Below are positions 16,870 to 19,989 of a stretch of 19,989 bases of DNA, in pieces. The notes beneath the pieces are model-generated. The model was not told where the DNA came from. It did no database searches and saw nothing but the letters and a program-made list of their open reading frames with translations. Both the position numbers and the translations under genes were made by a program. This DNA comes from Nostoc sp. GT001 (lineage in GTDB: Bacteria; Cyanobacteriota; Cyanobacteriia; Cyanobacteriales; Nostocaceae): positions 4,975,376-4,995,364 of the forward strand of contig NZ_JAUDRJ010000003.1 of the NCBI RefSeq assembly GCF_030382115.1, read 5' to 3'. Within the stretch, counting starts at the first letter, position 1. Each line of letters begins with the position of its first letter.

Positions 16870-18336
16870 TTAAAGCTTTTTCATGTACTCAACTAGTGCA
16901 TCTTTATCTTCTGTAGGAAGATCGGTTCCATATAAATGACCACTGTTACTATTTCCAGGTTTTGTGGTATCGAACTTAAAGTATTGCTTACCGTTTTCTA
17001 CACCGACATCAGATACAAAACCAACTTTTGCTCTGTCAATCACATCGTAGCCACGATAGAATTCTTTAGGTCTATTTTCTGGTGTTTCTAGTAAATCCCG
17101 TAAGGTGGGGACTGAGCCATTGTGCAAATAAGGGCCACGTAACCAAACACCATCAAGGGGCATATTTGCATAGCCATTAGTCTTGCGGAAATTCTTAAAG
17201 CGCCACGGATACCCTGTATACAGAGTATTTTGGTTAGACATCGTTTTGTAGGTATATGAGTCGAGACGATGAGGGTCTGTACCAATTTCTTGAATTGGGA
17301 CAACTTTGCCTGTATATGCACCACCAAAAGCGTGACAACTAGCACAATTGCTTTCAAAAAGCTGTTCTCCCTTCGCTGCTATAGTTTCGTTAACTTCGTA
17401 GGGATATTTTGGTGGTGGTAGTTCCCAAAGCCAATCAGCAACTCTTTGAATTCGAGGTAAATCGATTGTTGTGGGTGTGACTCCAGCGCCTAAAGCTGCA
17501 CTCTTATTTCGTTCATCAACAGAAGTATTATTACCATCCCAATGTAACTGCAATCCCTCACGGGGCTTTTGATTCCAAACTGAAGGGAAATCAGAAGTCC
17601 CAATCAGTTCATCCTCACGCAATTTATCCATTGGGAAATGAAATTGAATTGCTTTATAAGGATTAAAAGTATCTACTCTTCCTGGCCCCCAATCTGGTTG
17701 TTTTTCAACGAAATTAAGTCGAGATGCCTGATTAATTAGTGCATCTCTAGTTTGAGGAATTGCAATGAAGCGATAAAGTAATTTTTCAATGGGATTAAGA
17801 CCACCACTGATTTTTTCAATTTCTGGCAACATTCGGTTAGCAGTAAAGCGCTCATCTACACCAACTGCTGATAAGAATTTGATATATCCCTGCAAATTAA
17901 CTACATTAGCAGGCATTGTTGTGATGACTTGATGTTCACTATTAGGGGTATTTCGCAGCGTTCCTGTATGACATACAGCACAATTCAACCCAACTCTATC
18001 GATAAAGATTCTTCGTTGCGAAAAACCTATAGGCAAATCTTTATCAGGTTCTTTGATAAATCCCAAAGAAGTATAACCTTTTCCAGGTAATTTATCTGAG
18101 AATAATTCTGGTAAAACTTTCCAAATCCAGTAAGGGATGCCATTGATGGGTTCGCTGCCGATTGAACCATATTTAAAGTGGTTTTCAATATCAGCATAAT
18201 CCACTGGGGAGTTGGACAAAACAGGCCACAGGAAAAATACTGCTACTGCTACAATACCTACAATCACAACCCAAATCCGTTTAAAGAGTCCCTTGATTGA
18301 GGTTGGAAGTAGAGTAGGGTTTGTTTGTTCAGTCAT
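16870..18336 (-). CDS. membrane-anchored di-heme c-type cytochrome, RoxA/MauG-like (possible lipid dioxygenase or diol synthase)
   Basis: The product has 488 residues. One hydrophobic segment at 20-40 is probably an uncleaved anchor, with the rest in the periplasm or thylakoid lumen. Covalent heme sites are CAVCH at 119-123 and CASCH at 331-335. The C-terminal motif GVWLRGPYLHNGSVPTLRDLL (from 396) is characteristic of bacterial di-heme peroxidase/MauG/RoxA proteins. The spacing of about 210 residues between hemes, long N-terminal part and the GIPYWIW segment (66-72) look closer to RoxA rubber oxygenase-type and Pseudomonas 10S-dioxygenase/diol synthase-type proteins than to classical cytochrome c peroxidase. 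This placement is from memory. The ATG has GGGGAG 6 bases upstream. It is the second gene of the cluster, 66 bp after the ene-reductase gene, and a paralogue of the frameshifted gene downstream. Confidence 0.85.
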   Translation of the reverse strand: MTEQTNPTLLPTSIKGLFKRIWVVIVGIVAVAVFFLWPVLSNSPVDYADIENHFKYGSIGSEPINGIPYWIWKVLPELFSDKLPGKGYTSLGFIKEPDKDLPIGFSQRRIFIDRVGLNCAVCHTGTLRNTPNSEHQVITTMPANVVNLQGYIKFLSAVGVDERFTANRMLPEIEKISGGLNPIEKLLYRFIAIPQTRDALINQASRLNFVEKQPDWGPGRVDTFNPYKAIQFHFPMDKLREDELIGTSDFPSVWNQKPREGLQLHWDGNNTSVDERNKSAALGAGVTPTTIDLPRIQRVADWLWELPPPKYPYEVNETIAAKGEQLFESNCASCHAFGGAYTGKVVPIQEIGTDPHRLDSYTYKTMSNQNTLYTGYPWRFKNFRKTNGYANMPLDGVWLRGPYLHNGSVPTLRDLLETPENRPKEFYRGYDVIDRAKVGFVSDVGVENGKQYFKFDTTKPGNSNSGHLYGTDLPTEDKDALVEYMKKL

Positions 18337-18402
18337 GAAACACTCCCCATTTTGTCGAGATTATTTATAAGCGAAATTGTCGATGTGATCCGCATCGCTT
18401 TT

Positions 18403-19797
18403 TTATCTAGATAAATTTGCAAACTGAGTTTCATGAAAGACTGACATTACTTCTTCCATCATCTCTTCATAGCTATTGAAGCGATCCTGCTCGTAACAAC
18501 CCAAGGGATTTTCAATTACATTCAGCAGACATTTATTGCAATAAGTACAGGGTTTATCTGCCAGGTCTTTACCTGCTTGAAAAGATTTAACTAGGTCATT
18601 ATTAGCAATTAAGGTACGAGCCATTGTGACGCCATCACAATACTGATCATTAATTGCCTGACGAATATAAGAAGCTTGCTGTAAACCACCTGTACATAAT
18701 ACAGGAATATTAACGTGCTTTTTAATTTCTCTGGAATCTAGTAAGTTTCTGCCTTGGTTCTCTATTAGTAGCTGTTTAATTTTCGGGTCTTTTACATCAT
18801 CACCGCTAAATGCTTGAGGAGGCAATTGCTTTTTCACACGATTCCATAAAAAATTGAAAAGTGGATGAAAAAATGCTTTGCGAAATAAAATGTAGTTGCG
18901 TGTGGTTTCGACACCACTTGACAACATGGCATCATAAGTTCTAGTAATTACATCAAAATTAAAATCACCAATGGGATTGAGCGGGTGAGGAAATAAGCTA
19001 CCAGTTGACACATGGACCGCATCAGCCCCAGCTTCTTCTGCCCATTGACAAACTTGGATAGAATCTTCTATGGTATTACCTGGTTTTTCCCAAAAGGTGA
19101 CGGCGTTGTTATAGTCAACGGCACTAATTTTGAATTGCAGATGAAAGTCGTTGCCTACTTCTTTGCGGATTGCTCTAATTACATCTAGCAAAAACCGCGC
19201 TCGATTCTCTAATGAACCACCATATTCATCTTGACGGTCGTTAATTCCAGAACTGAGAAATTGATTAAAAAGATATCCATTAGCACTGTGCAATTCTACT
19301 CCATCCAAACCTGCTTCACGGGCACGTCTAGCACCATCGGCGAAGTATTGGATTGTTTCTTTAATCTCTGTTAGTGTCATCGCTTGACACAAAAAGCCGT
19401 GGAATGGCTCAGTTTGGCTAGTGGAACTTAAGGCTTTTTTTCCTAAGTTTTCTACACCACCAATATCTTGCTGTCGCCCTGAATGACTTAATTGCAAAAT
19501 AAATTTACAGTCATATTCGTGGACTCTTTCTCCTACTTTTCGCCAAAAGGGAATGCGCTCATCACAGTTAATGGTGGCGTAATTGGGCATAATTCTTCCC
19601 CGGATGGCGACTGGAACAAAGGAACTAATAATCGCTCCTACACCACCACGAGCAAACTTTTCTTCCCAGTTGATTCGGGCTTGAGTTCCTGAACCATCAT
19701 AGTTATCCCATCTTCCAGAAATACTTGAGCGAAATATCCGATTTTTTACTGTGAGATTACGGAATCTCAATGGTTCAAAGATAATATCGTTTTCCAT
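18403..19797 (-). CDS. Old Yellow Enzyme-family NADH:flavin oxidoreductase with C-terminal cysteine cluster
   Basis: The product has 464 residues and an FMN-binding TIM-barrel fold. FEPLRFRNLTVKNRI opens the barrel. ILQLSHSGRQ (100-109) and GVELHSANGYLFNQFLS (166-182) contain the substrate-binding pair His170/Asn173 and the proton donor Tyr175, the same arrangement as yeast OYE1. EYGGSLENRARF follows. A region at about 285-355 with hydrophobic FRKAFFHPLFNFLW has no place in the standard barrel. Near the end CTYC-NK-C-(10)-C (417-434) resembles the 4Fe-4S site of 2,4-dienoyl-CoA reductase but with shorter spacing. The C-terminal FAD/NAD domains of that family are absent. ATG 19797 was chosen over TTG 19830. 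First gene of the cluster; likely reduces an activated double bond of an oxidised lipid. Confidence 0.9.
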   Translation of the reverse strand: MENDIIFEPLRFRNLTVKNRIFRSSISGRWDNYDGSGTQARINWEEKFARGGVGAIISSFVPVAIRGRIMPNYATINCDERIPFWRKVGERVHEYDCKFILQLSHSGRQQDIGGVENLGKKALSSTSQTEPFHGFLCQAMTLTEIKETIQYFADGARRAREAGLDGVELHSANGYLFNQFLSSGINDRQDEYGGSLENRARFLLDVIRAIRKEVGNDFHLQFKISAVDYNNAVTFWEKPGNTIEDSIQVCQWAEEAGADAVHVSTGSLFPHPLNPIGDFNFDVITRTYDAMLSSGVETTRNYILFRKAFFHPLFNFLWNRVKKQLPPQAFSGDDVKDPKIKQLLIENQGRNLLDSREIKKHVNIPVLCTGGLQQASYIRQAINDQYCDGVTMARTLIANNDLVKSFQAGKDLADKPCTYCNKCLLNVIENPLGCYEQDRFNSYEEMMEEVMSVFHETQFANLSR

Positions 19798-19858
19798 GTG
19801 TTTCTCTGGCTTTATATATTGTTTCGGCAATAAAATTAGAAGTCAAAATTATTCGTAG

Positions 19859-19902
19859 CACTAACAGTCTCGCCAGAGAACTATTATTTCTAGTGTCTCT
19901 GG
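19859..19902. promoter_or_regulatory. inverted repeats upstream of the ene-reductase operon
   Basis: Nested inverted sequences lie 60-105 bp before the operon's first start codon: CCAGAGA (19873-19879) with TCTCTGG (19896-19902), and CACTA (19859-19863) with TAGTG (19891-19895). They sit in the gap between the minus-strand operon and a possible divergent plus-strand gene, the expected place for an operator. The arms are not coaxial as one hairpin, so the binding form is unclear and the call is weak. Confidence 0.25.
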
Positions 19903-19947
19903 GAAGGCAAGTTTTTATGTCTACAAATCTACAGTGGAGGTTTTCGG

Positions 19948-19989
19948 ATGGGAGCGCTAAGTATTAAGTTTTTGTTACTTAAATTTACT
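19948..19989 (+). CDS. possible start of a divergent gene, cut by the window edge
   Basis: An ATG preceded by GGAGG (19936-19940) at 7-base spacing opens a frame MGALSIKFLLLKFT that is still open at the window end. Only 14 codons are visible, so no product can be named and the frame may be chance. An overlapping ATG at 19917 gives a closed 16-codon frame and is less likely. If real, this gene is divergent from the oxylipin-type operon and could encode a regulator or partner. Confidence 0.3.
   Translation, partial: MGALSIKFLLLKFT

Noticed and set aside
18371..18402. Hairpin CGATG/CATCG plus a T-run between the ene-reductase and cytochrome genes as a terminator
   Set aside because: The stem is only 5 bp and the T-run follows it on the plus strand, against the direction of the operon.

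Overview
The window looks like chromosomal DNA of a filamentous, Nostocales-type cyanobacterium such as Nostoc or Anabaena. Three things point there: the HIP1 octamer GCGATCGC is frequent (16 copies in the first 12.7 kb), intergenic DNA carries short tandem heptamers of the TGAGTAA/TAAGTAA type, and several products are typical of cyanobacteria (a DUF3124 lipoprotein, a membrane-domain plus HEAT-repeat fusion, TTG/GTG starts and weak Shine-Dalgarno sites). No species can be named from the sequence alone.

Left part, 91-7154, plus strand: a 1001-residue membrane transporter-like/HEAT-repeat fusion; a glycine-rich general-stress-type protein; a stand-alone TrkA-type NAD-binding/RCK regulator; a DUF3124 lipoprotein; and an alpha-phosphoglucomutase. 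Their gaps are about 70-230 bp and hold inverted repeats and heptamer tandem repeats but no further gene that I can support.

Middle, 7318-11680: an ion-homeostasis block. A DUF389 membrane protein and a CPA1-type Na+/H+ antiporter form a minus-strand pair. A second CPA1 antiporter is transcribed divergently. A perfect 10-bp inverted repeat lies just upstream of the second antiporter's start.

Right part, 11788-19797, minus strand: a compact seven-gene set ending at a bidirectional terminator. In transcription order it encodes an Old Yellow Enzyme-family ene-reductase, a membrane-anchored di-heme c-type cytochrome, a four-helix membrane protein, a second di-heme cytochrome broken by a one-base frameshift, a lipoxygenase, a small antibiotic-biosynthesis-monooxygenase-fold protein, and a saccharopine-dehydrogenase-like NAD(P) oxidoreductase. 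Lipoxygenase, ene-reductase and RoxA/MauG-like di-heme proteins suggest a lipid-peroxidation (oxylipin) pathway. That is functionally reminiscent of plant jasmonate synthesis (lipoxygenase followed by an OPR-type reductase) and of the Pseudomonas periplasmic oleate dioxygenase/diol synthase pair. This is the most promising undescribed system here; its function is inferred, not shown. The stretch from 12,668 to the right end has no HIP1 site, which fits later acquisition of the cluster.

No rRNA, tRNA, CRISPR array, transposase or phage gene was recognised. No gene-free stretch exceeds about 300 bp.
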